A stretch of 64,000 nucleotides of DNA from Aureispira sp. CCB-QB1 (GCF_000724545.1 NZ_JHBV01000019.1:45157-109156); one strand, 5' to 3'; positions 47,418 through 57,434 are shown, counted from the stretch's first letter. Translations and numbers: made by a program. Notes: generated by a model from the sequence alone, not told the origin.

Positions 47418-48878
47418 ATGGTTGTTGATGTTAATTCTTTATGGGATATAGTGAGCTATCACTTACAATTAAATTATCAAATGGATAAAATTAAAAATGA
47501 AATTCCGAAGGTTGGTTTGACCAAAATGCTTTTAAATTATTCTCATATTAATGAGAACTTGGTTTCTTTTTTTAAAGAAACGTTGGACAAAAATGATGGT
47601 CTTGTGCAGGTGCGAATACCTTACAAGTTAGTTCTAACAGACCGTCCAGAACTAATTAGGCATTTTTTACAAAAGAATAACAAAAACTATATCAAGACTT
47701 CTGTTATTCGAAAAACAGTAAAAAAAGAGATTGGAGAGGGATTGTTTACCTCAGATGGGCAGTATTGGTTAAAGCAGCGTAGGAGTATTCAACCAGGATT
47801 CCATAGAGAACGTTTAGAACGCATCTCTAAGATTATGGTAGAACAGATTAACGATTATATGGATACCGTTTTGGATAAGTATGCAGAGACAGATCAAGAA
47901 ATTGATTTGGCAGACGAAATGACAAAACTAGCCTTTAGAGTAATTACCAAAAGCTTGTTTGGAAAAGCATTTGAGGACGATAAATTAGAGATTATTGGAG
48001 AAATGATTTCTAGTAGTCAACAATACGTGATGAACCAAACACGAAAACCTTACCTAAAACCTTGGTATCACATCAATGGCGATCATGCAGAAAATGAACG
48101 TTTGAAGAAGATTCGAGATAAAATTATTATTTCTTTTATCGAAGAAAGAAAACGTTCTGGAGAAAAGGTAGACGACTTGTTGGACATGTTATTAGAAACA
48201 GAGTATGAGGATGGTTCTAAAATGACCAATAAGCAACTGTTGGATGAGTCGATTGTCCTATTGGTAGCAGGTCATGAAACATCTGCTGTAACAATGACTT
48301 GGGCTTGGTATCTTTTGGGAAATCATCCAGAAATCGAACAAAAAGTATTGGATTCTGTTAACGAGGCTTTGGGAGACAAAGATCCTTCTTTTGAGCAATT
48401 GAGAAATTTGGGTTACCCATTGCAAGTATTAGAGGAAACCATGCGTTTGTATCCTGTTGTTTGGATTATTGACAGAGAACCTCTAGAAGATGATGAGTGC
48501 GATGGAATTCCAATCAAAAAAGGAGAGGATATTGCAGGTTTTATTTTTGGGTTGCATAGAAATGAAAAATACTGGGAAAATCCGAATCAGTTTGATCCCA
48601 ATCGTTTTTCTCCTGAAAATAAGAAAAATCATGTTCCTTTTTCTTATTTACCTTTTGGTGGAGGACCAAGACTTTGTATCGGGAAAAACTTTGCACAAAT
48701 GGAAATGCAATTTATTTTAGCTATGTTAATTAGACGCTATAAGTTCGTTTTGTCGCCTGATCAGAAAGTAGACTTTAAGCCTTTATTGACATTGTGCCCA
48801 AGTAATGGTATCAAGGTGCGCATCCAAAAAAGAACACTAAGTACAGCACCTAAGAAGAATGTTGAATACAGTATGTAA
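47418..48878 (+). CDS. cytochrome P450
   Basis: 486 residues from the ATG at 47418. An internal ATG at 47481 (MDKIKNEIPKVGL) would give 465 residues and a more usual N-terminus; the true start is uncertain. I-helix oxygen-binding motif LVAGHETSAVTM (about 290-301), EETMRLYP (K-helix ExxR, about 342-349), and the heme loop FGGGPRLCIGKNFAQ with the thiolate Cys at 420. No TM anchor. Resembles CYP102/CYP110-like fatty-acid or terpene hydroxylases; substrate unknown. The ferredoxin partner is not nearby. Confidence 0.9.
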   Translation: MVVDVNSLWDIVSYHLQLNYQMDKIKNEIPKVGLTKMLLNYSHINENLVSFFKETLDKNDGLVQVRIPYKLVLTDRPELIRHFLQKNNKNYIKTSVIRKTVKKEIGEGLFTSDGQYWLKQRRSIQPGFHRERLERISKIMVEQINDYMDTVLDKYAETDQEIDLADEMTKLAFRVITKSLFGKAFEDDKLEIIGEMISSSQQYVMNQTRKPYLKPWYHINGDHAENERLKKIRDKIIISFIEERKRSGEKVDDLLDMLLETEYEDGSKMTNKQLLDESIVLLVAGHETSAVTMTWAWYLLGNHPEIEQKVLDSVNEALGDKDPSFEQLRNLGYPLQVLEETMRLYPVVWIIDREPLEDDECDGIPIKKGEDIAGFIFGLHRNEKYWENPNQFDPNRFSPENKKNHVPFSYLPFGGGPRLCIGKNFAQMEMQFILAMLIRRYKFVLSPDQKVDFKPLLTLCPSNGIKVRIQKRTLSTAPKKNVEYSM

Positions 48879-49078
48879 TTGAGTGATTGTCCGATAGCCT
48901 AATGGCAATGGTCAAACGTACTTGATTATAAGTAATCGTTCAGAAAGAATAATATGAAAGTAACTTTTTTGCGTTACTCTTCATCAAAAAATTTTGCTTT
49001 CGTTTGCTATCACACAGTAGCAGTGGAGGTGAAACCGCACTTTTTTGCTGTGTCTTTGGTACGTTGTACCAAGCACCC

Positions 49079-49169
49079 GCAGTTAACTAGGCTGCTACTA
49101 CGTGGCCACTGCGTTCATTGATTAGTACTAAAAATAAGCTTATTTTTTAGCTATACTTTTCTGTACGCT
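49079..49169 (+). repeat. dispersed repeat with long A/T-rich extension
   Basis: AGTTAACTAGGCTGCTACTA then CGTGG at 49081-49105 is a clear core copy; 49102-49169 aligns with 18547-18614. Confidence 0.7.
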
Positions 49170-49212
49170 ACTTAATGTTTTTGAAAACAGACAAAATACT
49201 TGCTACAAGATT

Positions 49213-49259
49213 TAAAAAAGTCATTTCCAACAAATCAATCGTTGGAAATGACTTTTTAT
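49213..49259. terminator. bidirectional terminator between convergent genes
   Basis: 17-bp perfect stem: AAAAAGTCATTTCCAAC (49215-49231) and GTTGGAAATGACTTTTT (49241-49257), loop of nine bases, A-run and T-run on the two sides. Confidence 0.9.
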
Positions 49260-49327
49260 TTAGTGGAGCATAATTCCTTGTTTTGATCTAAAGAGAGTCT
49301 AGGAACCAATATGAAGAAAAGTAATGA

Positions 49328-50458
49328 TTAATCCCCATCATCTACATTATCAATATAAGTAATGCTAATGCAAAGGGCTGACGGCATATCTGTTTTTAGA
49401 TTAACCACTTGGTTTTGAGCAGCGGCATAAGCTGCCTTTACATCATTCAGGTTATTGTTGATGGCATCGTGCAGTGTATTAGGCTGCAAATTTTCTAAAG
49501 CATTAATAGTAGCATTGTATTGGTTTTCGATAACTGTATGCAACGGTTCGCTGCCTTTGCTAGCGTTGGTCGCCGTTAAATAGTCATCTAATCCTACGCC
49601 GTTGGTGCCATTCGAAAATCCTTGAAAAACTGCTTTGTTGGCTTTGATGGCTGCCAATGCTAAAGCAATAGACTGGCGGCTGTAATAGGCTTCTACATTT
49701 TCAGGTAGGAGTGGCACATAGCCTGTTTTAGCACTAATAGGAGTCCCCAATTTATTATTTTTGAATAATTCATAAGCTTGATTCAATTGGTTGACAAGGT
49801 TACTAATCGGCTTGCCATTAGCGACACCTTCTGTTGAAGTAAAAGTGTTTAGGTAGTTTGCCCCATCTGTTTTCCAAGCATCATAAACAGCAGTAGCTTT
49901 TTGTTTGATTAAGGCAGTAACATCTTTTAAATATTGTTTTCTATTCGTTGCATCGGGAGCCGTACTATATAAATTGATCAAATCATTATCAGAACTAGCA
50001 GCTCCATACAACAAGTAATCTAAGGCAGGAAAGCCTCTAGTGTAAGAGTATGTTTCTGTTGTTAAGTCATAACTTCCAGAGCTAATTGCGTCATTTAGTC
50101 GAGTAACAAAGACAGGAAAATTATTCATATAGAGACGCAATTCTTCTGTTTCTGCTGGACCAAATTCAAAGATAGAAGCAGTTTGCCAAGTTGTCCAAGT
50201 TGCTTGAAGTATGTTTCTTAGTGTTGTTAAATTGGTCACTGTTGGAGTTGTTGCAAAATTACTAGCTGCGGCATCCAAATCATCGGCTTCTTTGGCTAGT
50301 TTTTGATAATTGGGCAGAATAATATTGTTGCCAATATTGGATAACAAACTCAATTGATCAAATTCTGTTGCACAAGCATTGTTAGAATCTGTTTTACAAG
50401 CGGAAAAGGTACATAAAAAAACAAAGACAGTAATTGCCCCAAGAATGGTCTTTTTCAT
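49328..50458 (-). CDS. imelysin (M75/EfeO-like) family lipoprotein
   Basis: About 376 residues. Start taken at the ATG giving MKKTILGAITVFVF, with lipobox FSAC. Imelysin fold: helical bundle with WQTASIFEFGPAE (about 90-102), the family GxHxxE region in the form RGFPALDYLLYG (no His, as in IrpA-like members), and helical repeats to the end. Imelysin proteins sit in the envelope and are linked to iron uptake or sensing. Co-directional with the DUF4856 gene upstream; a hairpin at 50486-50526 lies between them. Confidence 0.82.
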   Translation of the reverse strand: MKKTILGAITVFVFLCTFSACKTDSNNACATEFDQLSLLSNIGNNIILPNYQKLAKEADDLDAAASNFATTPTVTNLTTLRNILQATWTTWQTASIFEFGPAETEELRLYMNNFPVFVTRLNDAISSGSYDLTTETYSYTRGFPALDYLLYGAASSDNDLINLYSTAPDATNRKQYLKDVTALIKQKATAVYDAWKTDGANYLNTFTSTEGVANGKPISNLVNQLNQAYELFKNNKLGTPISAKTGYVPLLPENVEAYYSRQSIALALAAIKANKAVFQGFSNGTNGVGLDDYLTATNASKGSEPLHTVIENQYNATINALENLQPNTLHDAINNNLNDVKAAYAAAQNQVVNLKTDMPSALCISITYIDNVDDGD

Positions 50459-50485
50459 AACAAATAGAATGAATATAAACAAATA

Positions 50486-50526
50486 ATTGAGGATTGAAGC
50501 TATTCGAGCTTCAATCCTCAATTTTT
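50486..50526 (-). terminator. intercistronic hairpin
   Basis: TTGAGGATTGAAGC (50487-50500) and GCTTCAATCCTCAA (50508-50521) form a 14-bp perfect stem. The T-run is poor on the minus strand, so it may attenuate the downstream imelysin gene rather than end transcription. Confidence 0.55.
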
Positions 50527-50545
50527 ATAAATTAAGAAAAAAATC

Positions 50546-51667
50546 TTACAAAGAATCTTTTACAGCAGATAAATCGGTAAAAATACCAACTAATGCAGTT
50601 TTAGCTGCTTCTATTTTAGCTGAAGTTACATTGTAGTTATTAGCTTGAAGAGCATCTGCACTACCAAATAAATCTGTTAAAATCGTATTTACTTGAGCTT
50701 CTGTAATGCCACTAGCACCTGTACCATATTTTAAAGAACTAATAAAGCCAAATACTTCTGATAGACCGTGATAAGCTGCCGCAGCATCTGTTGATAAATC
50801 ATCTTTTACACTGTTTAAGTAGTAGATAGCAGTAGCAGCAACAACCAATTCCCAGTTTTTACGCAAAACAGCAATCTGCTCGTCGCGGGTATCCATGTCT
50901 TTAGCAGAAATAGCTGCACGACCTTTCAAGAAAGCATTCATCATTTTTTCATTTAAAGGATAAACAGCTTCGTGTTTGTTGCAGTATTTTCCCCAAAAAA
51001 CAGCATCAGAAGTAGTTGTAGGGAAGTTTTTGTTGACCCCAAAGTAGCCAAAAGCTTCATCCCAGTGATGTTCCATAGCAGTTCCTTTACCATCCGTTAC
51101 AGTGTTATTATCTACTTCCATTTTGCCTGCTCCTAAGTACACAGATGTTGCTTGATAATAAAAGCAAGCTCCCATCAAGCCTTTCTCAATTACTTGTGCT
51201 AACTCAATACCGTTTTCATTTAACAAATAGAACTTAGAACCAGCATTATTAGCAGCGATACCCGCTTGACCAGATGCTGCAGTTGCACCTGTAGATTGGC
51301 TGGCAACAGCAACAGCATCCATATATGCTTCAAAATTGGCTTGTTCTGTAGCAATTGTTTTGCTTTTTAATTGTTTGGTAGAACTGTTCAAGTCTGTTGT
51401 TGAGAAGTGATTACCAGTATTATCACCATACATATCTTTTAGCTTGGCAGCATCTAGTGCTGGAGCATTAGCAACGTGTGCTGTTTTGATGTAGGTAGTA
51501 ATTTCAGCCATCATGTCCAGACGATTGGTTTGACCACTATAACTTACATTATCAAAATTGTAAGTTTCAGGAACAGTATAAGAAATATTCTCGTCGGTTT
51601 TACAAGAAGAAAAGCTTATTGCTAGGGCAGCACCAGCTGCAAAAAGAGTACTTGATGAAAATTTCAT
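50546..51667 (-). CDS. DUF4856-domain lipoprotein
   Basis: 373 residues. Lipobox FSSC (Cys about 22), then SYTVPETYNFDNVSYSGQTN and an all-helical domain with YLLNENGIELAQVIEKGLMG and MEHHWDEAFGYFGV, as in the Bacteroidota DUF4856 family. DUF4856 proteins are regularly paired with imelysin and heme/iron uptake genes; a role in iron acquisition is inferred. First gene of a two-gene unit, with a Fur-box-like sequence 122 bp upstream. Confidence 0.82.
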   Translation of the reverse strand: MKFSSSTLFAAGAALAISFSSCKTDENISYTVPETYNFDNVSYSGQTNRLDMMAEITTYIKTAHVANAPALDAAKLKDMYGDNTGNHFSTTDLNSSTKQLKSKTIATEQANFEAYMDAVAVASQSTGATAASGQAGIAANNAGSKFYLLNENGIELAQVIEKGLMGACFYYQATSVYLGAGKMEVDNNTVTDGKGTAMEHHWDEAFGYFGVNKNFPTTTSDAVFWGKYCNKHEAVYPLNEKMMNAFLKGRAAISAKDMDTRDEQIAVLRKNWELVVAATAIYYLNSVKDDLSTDAAAAYHGLSEVFGFISSLKYGTGASGITEAQVNTILTDLFGSADALQANNYNVTSAKIEAAKTALVGIFTDLSAVKDSL

Positions 51668-51788
51668 TGTATATTTTTTTGTTTTTAATTCTACACCTCT
51701 TTTTGAGCAGTTCTTGTTTTGAATGATTAAGTTGCTCAGAAAGTATAGAAATTTTAGCTTGATTTTTAATTGCGCCGCAAAATAAATC

Positions 51789-51811
51789 TTATTTAAACTA
51801 AATCCAAATAA
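51789..51811 (-). promoter_or_regulatory. possible Fur box upstream of the DUF4856/imelysin pair
   Basis: Dyad TTATTTA-N10-AAATAA, where the central ten bases match the recalled Bacteroidota Fur consensus at about half of the positions. AT-rich surroundings make chance matches easy. Confidence 0.35.
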
Positions 51812-51904
51812 AGATAGTTAAAAAATAATTTATTTCTTGCCTGATTTTTAGCTAGTAAAGAAGGTTTTAAGTGAGTAGATGGATTAACAGTGGCTTATAA
51901 ATAA

Positions 51905-51943
51905 GAAAAAAGCTAAAAACAAATTTTTGTTTTTAGCTTTTTG
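51905..51943. terminator. bidirectional terminator
   Basis: 17-bp stem, AAAAAGCTAAAAACAAA (51907-51923) with its complement at 51926-51942 and a two-base loop. Ends the minus-strand gene at 52087. Confidence 0.8.
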
Positions 51944-52086
51944 AATTTTGATAGAGCTTTTACTTATAGATGCTTGGGGACAAGCCAACAATTTTATTCG
52001 ATTTTCTGTTAGAAAATGTCGAGCTAATAGGATGACTATAAATTTATATTTTATAAGCAATGAACTTGGTGCTATAAAATAATTTA

Positions 52087-52485
52087 TTACCAATTCATAC
52101 GGAAGGCATCCAAAGAATCGTTATTACTAGCAACAGCTTCGAATTTATCAAAAAATGCTTGATTCTGCTGCAAAATTTTAAAACTGTTTCTATAATATGC
52201 AATAAACCAAAACGAGAAGATAACAGCAGCAATCCCCCAAATCATCCACAGAGCAACAAAGCTATTCATATGATCGGCAATCAATGAAAAAGCTGAACTA
52301 ACAACAATGATGAATGTTAGCGCAATAAAAAAGAAGATGCTAGACTTTCGGTTGCGTTTGTAAATCAGCGCTGCATCTTTGCCAATAACTTTATCTTTTA
52401 TTTTACTATAATTTTTAAAGTTACGTTTATAGGTTAGAAACAGGCGTTCCAAATCATTTTCTGAAAAAGAGACTAATGTTTGCAT
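52087..52485 (-). CDS. small membrane protein, two TM segments
   Basis: 132 residues. Basic N-terminal cytoplasmic part (about 1-48), TM segments at about 50-70 and 76-97, and a short C-terminal tail. Unknown family. Stands alone, with its own terminator. Confidence 0.6.
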   Translation of the reverse strand: MQTLVSFSENDLERLFLTYKRNFKNYSKIKDKVIGKDAALIYKRNRKSSIFFFIALTFIIVVSSAFSLIADHMNSFVALWMIWGIAAVIFSFWFIAYYRNSFKILQQNQAFFDKFEAVASNNDSLDAFRMNW

Positions 52486-53075
52486 GATTGTTGTATCGTG
52501 ATTGATTTTATTTTTAGAAAATAGTCGTCTAATTATTCAATACATATTTAATAGTAGATTGCTACACCTAGGAACAGCATCTTTGGACTATTGATCCCAG
52601 TCTAATTAGCTATCGATTAGCTGCTTGTCGTGTGCTACTTTGCAAATGTTGAGTAGCTGATTCTTTGATTAAAGCAAAAAATCGACCAAGTACCATAACT
52701 AAATATACCGCAAAGTTAATTATTTTTGCAAGGATTTTTTAATATATACTGAGCTTGCTTTTGTTAAAAAAGTACCTACTGTTTAGTTGCTTGTTGAAAC
52801 CTTATGACATAGTACCTACTATCATCAATATTTAAAAACCAAAAATGTTTTGTTCAAAGCAAATTTTGACTCAAAAAAGATATTAATCAAAGTAATTATT
52901 ATGTGCCAATTACTTTATGAATGACCATAGTCTACAACCTATTAAAACTAGTTGAAGAAACATTTAAATATAAGAAAACTAAGTACCAATAGCTATAACA
53001 TCAATTAAGCCTTGTTTTGTCATCTGAAAAGGTTGCTATCAATTGGACGGAAAAGTTATTCTATTAAACGAACGA
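52486..53075. other. 590-bp intergenic stretch
   Basis: Between divergent genes. Contains a diverged repeat copy at about 52607-52665 (GATTAGCTGCTTGTCGTGTG) and four short AGTACC-type words (52686, 52770, 52811 and 52981 regions). No gene found. Confidence 0.5.
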
Positions 53076-54308
53076 ATGAAGAGATTATTATTATTAATAT
53101 TATTAGGAATGAATTTTCAAGGTTCTGCTCAGAACTTTGATGTAGAGATAGGCCCAATTTATGGACATTATACGGATACAACACGCCATTTTTGGATGTT
53201 AGTTAAACCCAACACACAGGATGATCCTTTGGTGGATTGGGTCACTCAGTTTAATGTCGATTTGTATGAATATTTTGAACAATTTACAGAGGAACGGGTG
53301 CGAAAAATAGAGCGCAGTTCTATGATAAAAGATAGGTATATTTTGGTCAGTGGTATTTTGAATATCAAAAAACCTCAACCAGCCAAAGCAGATATTAGCT
53401 TTTTAATTGGTTCCTGTGCGTTTCCTTATCCTTTTGCATTCTGGGGAGGCAAAGACAAAGAGGTGATCTTTGATGCTATGTTTAAGCATGATAAAGATTT
53501 TATGCTGTGGATGGGAGACAATGTTTATTATCTGCTAGGGGAGTGGAAGCAAAAGAAACGAATGCACAAGAAAAACTTGAAGATGCGTTTTAAGCCTAAG
53601 TTGAGAAAATTTTTAGAAAGCTGTCCACAATATGCTACATGGGATGATCATGATTTTGCGGGGAATAATGAGCATGGTGATTACTCTGGGAAATACCAAT
53701 CGTTAGAAATATTTAAAGACTATTGGGCAAATCCTTATTATGGGACAGATAGTACTTTGGGAGTATTTTGTCATTTTAGTCATGCTGATGCCGACTTTTT
53801 TATGCTAGATGCTCGGTTTTATGCTAGTGACAGCAGTATGTTAGGAGAGGGGCAGACCAAATGGTTAAAAGAAAAACTTGAAGCTTCTACAGCTAATTTC
53901 AAATTTATTGTATCAGGAACACAGATTTTGTCTGACAATCCATTAGGAGAAGATTTGGGAGATTTTGCTAATTCTAAAGCCGATTTGATGAATTTTTTAA
54001 AGGAAAAAGATATCAAAGGGGTTATTTTTTTGAGTGGTGATCGGCATTATGGGGAATTGGTAAAGTTGGAACGAGAAGGAACATATCCTTTGTATGAAAT
54101 GACGAGTTCTCCTTTGACGTCGTTGGTTAATCCTGCCTACACTAAAAATAATCCTTTGAGATTGCCTGAAACATTGGTCTTGGATCTAAACTTTGGAAAG
54201 GTGCATTTGTTCGGTCAAGGAGAGAATCGTCGATGCCGATTGGAGTTACTTGGTCGTACGGGGGAGCTATTTTGGCAGCAAGACATATTTTTATCTGAAA
54301 TACAATAA
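53076..54308 (+). CDS. PhoD-like alkaline phosphatase/phosphodiesterase (metallophosphatase)
   Basis: 410 residues from the ATG at 53076 (a TTG at 53043 is less likely). Signal peptide (about 1-18, ending GSAQ). PhoD-like metallophosphatase motifs: ISFLIGSCAFPYP (about 100-112), FMLWMGDNVYYL (about 142-153), ATWDDHDFAGNN (about 188-199) and IFLSGDRHYGEL (about 318-329), which supply the metal ligands. Exported; hydrolyses phosphomonoesters or diesters under phosphate limitation in relatives, substrate not known here. Confidence 0.88.
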   Translation: MKRLLLLILLGMNFQGSAQNFDVEIGPIYGHYTDTTRHFWMLVKPNTQDDPLVDWVTQFNVDLYEYFEQFTEERVRKIERSSMIKDRYILVSGILNIKKPQPAKADISFLIGSCAFPYPFAFWGGKDKEVIFDAMFKHDKDFMLWMGDNVYYLLGEWKQKKRMHKKNLKMRFKPKLRKFLESCPQYATWDDHDFAGNNEHGDYSGKYQSLEIFKDYWANPYYGTDSTLGVFCHFSHADADFFMLDARFYASDSSMLGEGQTKWLKEKLEASTANFKFIVSGTQILSDNPLGEDLGDFANSKADLMNFLKEKDIKGVIFLSGDRHYGELVKLEREGTYPLYEMTSSPLTSLVNPAYTKNNPLRLPETLVLDLNFGKVHLFGQGENRRCRLELLGRTGELFWQQDIFLSEIQ

Positions 54309-54753
54309 AAATCAGCCATCTAAATTAGACACAAAAAGCTGCAAAAAAAAAAGAGAAAAAGAATTATTTTATCCTAAAAAAGACTAAATTACGCTACCTA
54401 AATATTGGTTTGAATGTTCTAGAACATTGGATAGGATACTTTTGTTGTATTACTTGATAACGTTTTGCGGCAATTCTATACAGGAGTATTATCGATGCTG
54501 TTTTGATACCATATTAATGTCCTAATTCCATCCTGAATATAATTACAACTGCTAGGATCGTGGCTTGTAACACCTTAATTATATTACTATTTATTTGTTT
54601 GGCGGCACTATCATAATATAGTGTCTATGTAGAGAAGTGTAGTGAGGCAAGTACTAAACAAAACGATGGAATATATTAGGTTTGCAAAAAACGAAACAAA
54701 TTCAATACATAAACACAGATTACATCGCATCAATTATTACCAATAAGTAAATT
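54309..54753. other. 445-bp intergenic stretch
   Basis: AT-rich, no repeat core, no obvious terminator after the phosphatase gene, no gene. Presumably holds the promoter of the AAA gene. Confidence 0.5.
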
Positions 54754-57369
54754 ATGAAAGATGACCAAAATGCCATTGGAGGCAACTATAAATTTAATCA
54801 CTTAAAGGTTTTTGGCTCTGTAGAGAATTTTTATAAGAATTTAAAGACCTATCGACGTGTTTTTGATGCGTCTGAGTGTCGTTATATTTATGGAGAGCTT
54901 TCTTTTTATAACAAATTATTTGATGAGCGAGATTGGAAATGCAAATCTAGATTGGTTTGTACCGATGTAAATACCGGTACACAGATTTGTGATATGAAAA
55001 AAGATCTTGAAGTAAAAAAAGATCAAAACATTGTAAAAATTCAAGAGGGCTGGGGAACAGCGAATCCAGGATGGTGGAAGAAAGGAAAGTACAAGTGGGA
55101 TGCTTATTTGGATGATCAGTACTTGGGAACAGCGTATTTTTATATTAATGATGAGGGACCTGTTACAGCAGATGCTAACCCTTATATTGCCATTAAAAAT
55201 ATTCGCCTTTTTGAAAGTGCGTTAGAGGGAACACCGATTAAGGATAGAAAATACTTGAAGAGCTTTAATAAGTCAACTACTCGTTATGTCAACGCTGAAG
55301 TTACGATTGATATTTTGAGCAAAACAAGACCTTTGCCTCTAAACTTTAAATTTAATTTCTACAATGATATTGGGCAACACAAAGCCTACATGGAATATTT
55401 TAAAGAAGTTGGAGACAATCGCACAACAGTTACTTTTGATACAGGGTATGGATCTAACAAAGGCAATTACTGGTTTGAAGATGACTACACCTTGGAAGTG
55501 CAGTTTATGAATGAACTAATTGCTGTTGTTCCTTTTACAGTAGCTCAAGAAGAGGAAGAAATGAAAGGTGAAATGCCTTTTAATATAGGAAATAAGGTAG
55601 AACGAACCGCAACAAGTAATAATGGGGGATCGGAAAAACCTACTTTTGAAGAAGCTACTGCCGAATTGAATGCTTTGATTGGACTAGAGGCGGTAAAAAA
55701 ACAGATCGATGAGTTCTCAACGTATCTTAAGTTTTTGAAAATTAGAGAAGAAAAAGGTTTTAAAGAAGACAAAACATTTAATCTACACACGGCTTTTCTT
55801 GGGAATCCAGGTACGGGAAAGACAACGGTTGCCAAAATGCTGGGCAAGATTTACTACAGCTTAGATTTGTTGTCGAAAGGTCACGTACACGAGGTTGGAC
55901 GAGTTGATCTGGTAGGAGAGTATATTGGTCAAACAGCACCTAAAGTGCAAAAAGCAATTGATAAAGCAAGGGGAGGTATTTTGTTTATTGATGAGGCTTA
56001 TGCGCTTTCTGATAGAGGAGATGATGGCAAAGATTTTGGAAAAGAAGTCATAGAAGTATTGCTGAAAGAAATGTCAGATGGAAAAGGAGATATTGCGATT
56101 GTATTCGCAGGTTATCCTAAAGAGATGCAAGGATTTATTAGTTCCAATCCTGGTATGAGTTCTCGAATTTCTAGCCATATTCACTTCTCAGATTATGTAC
56201 CAGATGAATTGATGGAAATTGCTGCCTATGCTGCTGAAAAACGTGATGTTACTATCAATGAAGAAGCAAAAGTACTACTCCACAAAAAAATAGTAGAGGC
56301 CTACCGTGGTAGGGATCAGCATTTTGGCAATGCTCGTTTTGTCAATGGAATTATCGAGGAGTGCAAGCAAAATATGGCCTTGCGCTTAATGAAAGTGGAA
56401 AATTTTGATTCATTGAAAAATGAAGATTTGTCAACGATCATTTTGGATGATATTGAAAAAGCATTTGGAATTACCAATAGCAAAGATGTACACATTCCAG
56501 TAGATGATGCTGCACTGAATGAGGCATTAAAAGAGCTACATGAAATGATTGGTTTGGAGGAGGTAAAACGAGATGTGGATGAAATGGCTAAATTGGTTCG
56601 CTATTATACGGAAATTGGTCGTGATGTGAAAAAGGCTTTTTCTATGCATACCGTTTTTACAGGAAATCCAGGAACAGGAAAAACAACGGTTGCTCGAATC
56701 TTAGTGAAGATTTACAAAGCATTGGGGATTTTAGAAAGAGGTCACTTGGTAGAATGTGACCGAAAGGAATTGGTGGCAGGTTATACTGGACAAACAGCCA
56801 TCAAAACTTCTTTAATGATTGACCAAGCGATAGGGGGTGGACTTTTTATTGATGAAGCTTATTCTTTGACACAAGGTGGACAGGGCGATTTTGGAAAGGA
56901 AGCTGTAGAAACTTTGTTGAAGAGAATGGAAGACCAACGTGGGGATTTTATTGTTATTGCTGCGGGATATCCTGAAGAAATGCGTCAGTTTTTGGAAATT
57001 AATCCTGGATTGATGTCTCGTTTTGACCGTACTTTAAATTTTCCAGATTATACAACAGAAGAGTTGATGGAAATTGCTCATGTGATGTTTGATAAGGAAA
57101 ACTTGTATCTAGATGTAGAGGCCAAGGAACATTTGAAGAAGTATATTGCAGGGATGTTGGAACACAAACATAAGTATTTTGGTAATGCTCGATCTATTCG
57201 AAAAGTAGTCAAAGAGATTGTCCGTCGCCAGAATTTGCGGTTGGCAAGTTTGTCTGCCGAAGAAAGAACGTCAACTATGATGCGTACGGTAACAATAGAG
57301 GACTTTAAAGACTTTAAATTGTTGGATCAGACCGATGATAAGCCGAAAAAAGGAATTGGATTTAGATAG
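54754..57369 (+). CDS. double AAA+ (CbxX/CfxQ type) ATPase with two N-terminal beta-type repeats
   Basis: 871 residues, cytoplasmic. Residues about 8-145 and 148-270 look like two tandem copies of one beta-rich module (RYIYGELSFYN...KGKYKWDAYLDDQYLGTAYFYI and RYVNAEVTIDI...FEDDYTLEVQFMNELIAVVPFTV). After an acidic linker come two CbxX-type AAA domains with Walker A NPGTGKTTVAKML (about 350) and NPGTGKTTVARIL (about 638), Walker B GILFIDEAYAL and GLFIDEAYSL, and GNARFVNG / GNARSIRK sensor-2 regions. CbxX-type proteins remodel target complexes (Rubisco activase is the best known); the target here is unknown. Confidence 0.85.
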   Translation: MKDDQNAIGGNYKFNHLKVFGSVENFYKNLKTYRRVFDASECRYIYGELSFYNKLFDERDWKCKSRLVCTDVNTGTQICDMKKDLEVKKDQNIVKIQEGWGTANPGWWKKGKYKWDAYLDDQYLGTAYFYINDEGPVTADANPYIAIKNIRLFESALEGTPIKDRKYLKSFNKSTTRYVNAEVTIDILSKTRPLPLNFKFNFYNDIGQHKAYMEYFKEVGDNRTTVTFDTGYGSNKGNYWFEDDYTLEVQFMNELIAVVPFTVAQEEEEMKGEMPFNIGNKVERTATSNNGGSEKPTFEEATAELNALIGLEAVKKQIDEFSTYLKFLKIREEKGFKEDKTFNLHTAFLGNPGTGKTTVAKMLGKIYYSLDLLSKGHVHEVGRVDLVGEYIGQTAPKVQKAIDKARGGILFIDEAYALSDRGDDGKDFGKEVIEVLLKEMSDGKGDIAIVFAGYPKEMQGFISSNPGMSSRISSHIHFSDYVPDELMEIAAYAAEKRDVTINEEAKVLLHKKIVEAYRGRDQHFGNARFVNGIIEECKQNMALRLMKVENFDSLKNEDLSTIILDDIEKAFGITNSKDVHIPVDDAALNEALKELHEMIGLEEVKRDVDEMAKLVRYYTEIGRDVKKAFSMHTVFTGNPGTGKTTVARILVKIYKALGILERGHLVECDRKELVAGYTGQTAIKTSLMIDQAIGGGLFIDEAYSLTQGGQGDFGKEAVETLLKRMEDQRGDFIVIAAGYPEEMRQFLEINPGLMSRFDRTLNFPDYTTEELMEIAHVMFDKENLYLDVEAKEHLKKYIAGMLEHKHKYFGNARSIRKVVKEIVRRQNLRLASLSAEERTSTMMRTVTIEDFKDFKLLDQTDDKPKKGIGFR

Positions 57370-57399
57370 CTCTATTCAGTAATAGAAAGACATTTTTTG

Positions 57400-57434
57400 T
57401 AAAGCTTCTAACAATTGTTAGAGGCTTTTTTTAT
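57400..57434 (+). terminator. rho-independent terminator of the double-AAA gene
   Basis: AAAGCTTCTAAC (57401-57412) pairs with GTTAGAGGCTTT (57417-57428, one G-T pair), followed by T-run. Confidence 0.85.

Larger units (their letters stand above)
48879..49327. other. 449-bp intergenic stretch
   Basis: Between convergent genes. It holds dispersed repeat copies at about 49005-49045 (inverted, CACAGTAGCAGTGGAGG) and 49079-49169, and a bidirectional terminator at 49213-49259. Confidence 0.6.
51668..52086. other. 419-bp intergenic stretch
   Basis: Upstream region of the DUF4856 gene, with the Fur-box-like dyad at 51789-51811 and the bidirectional terminator at 51905-51943. No gene. Confidence 0.6.
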
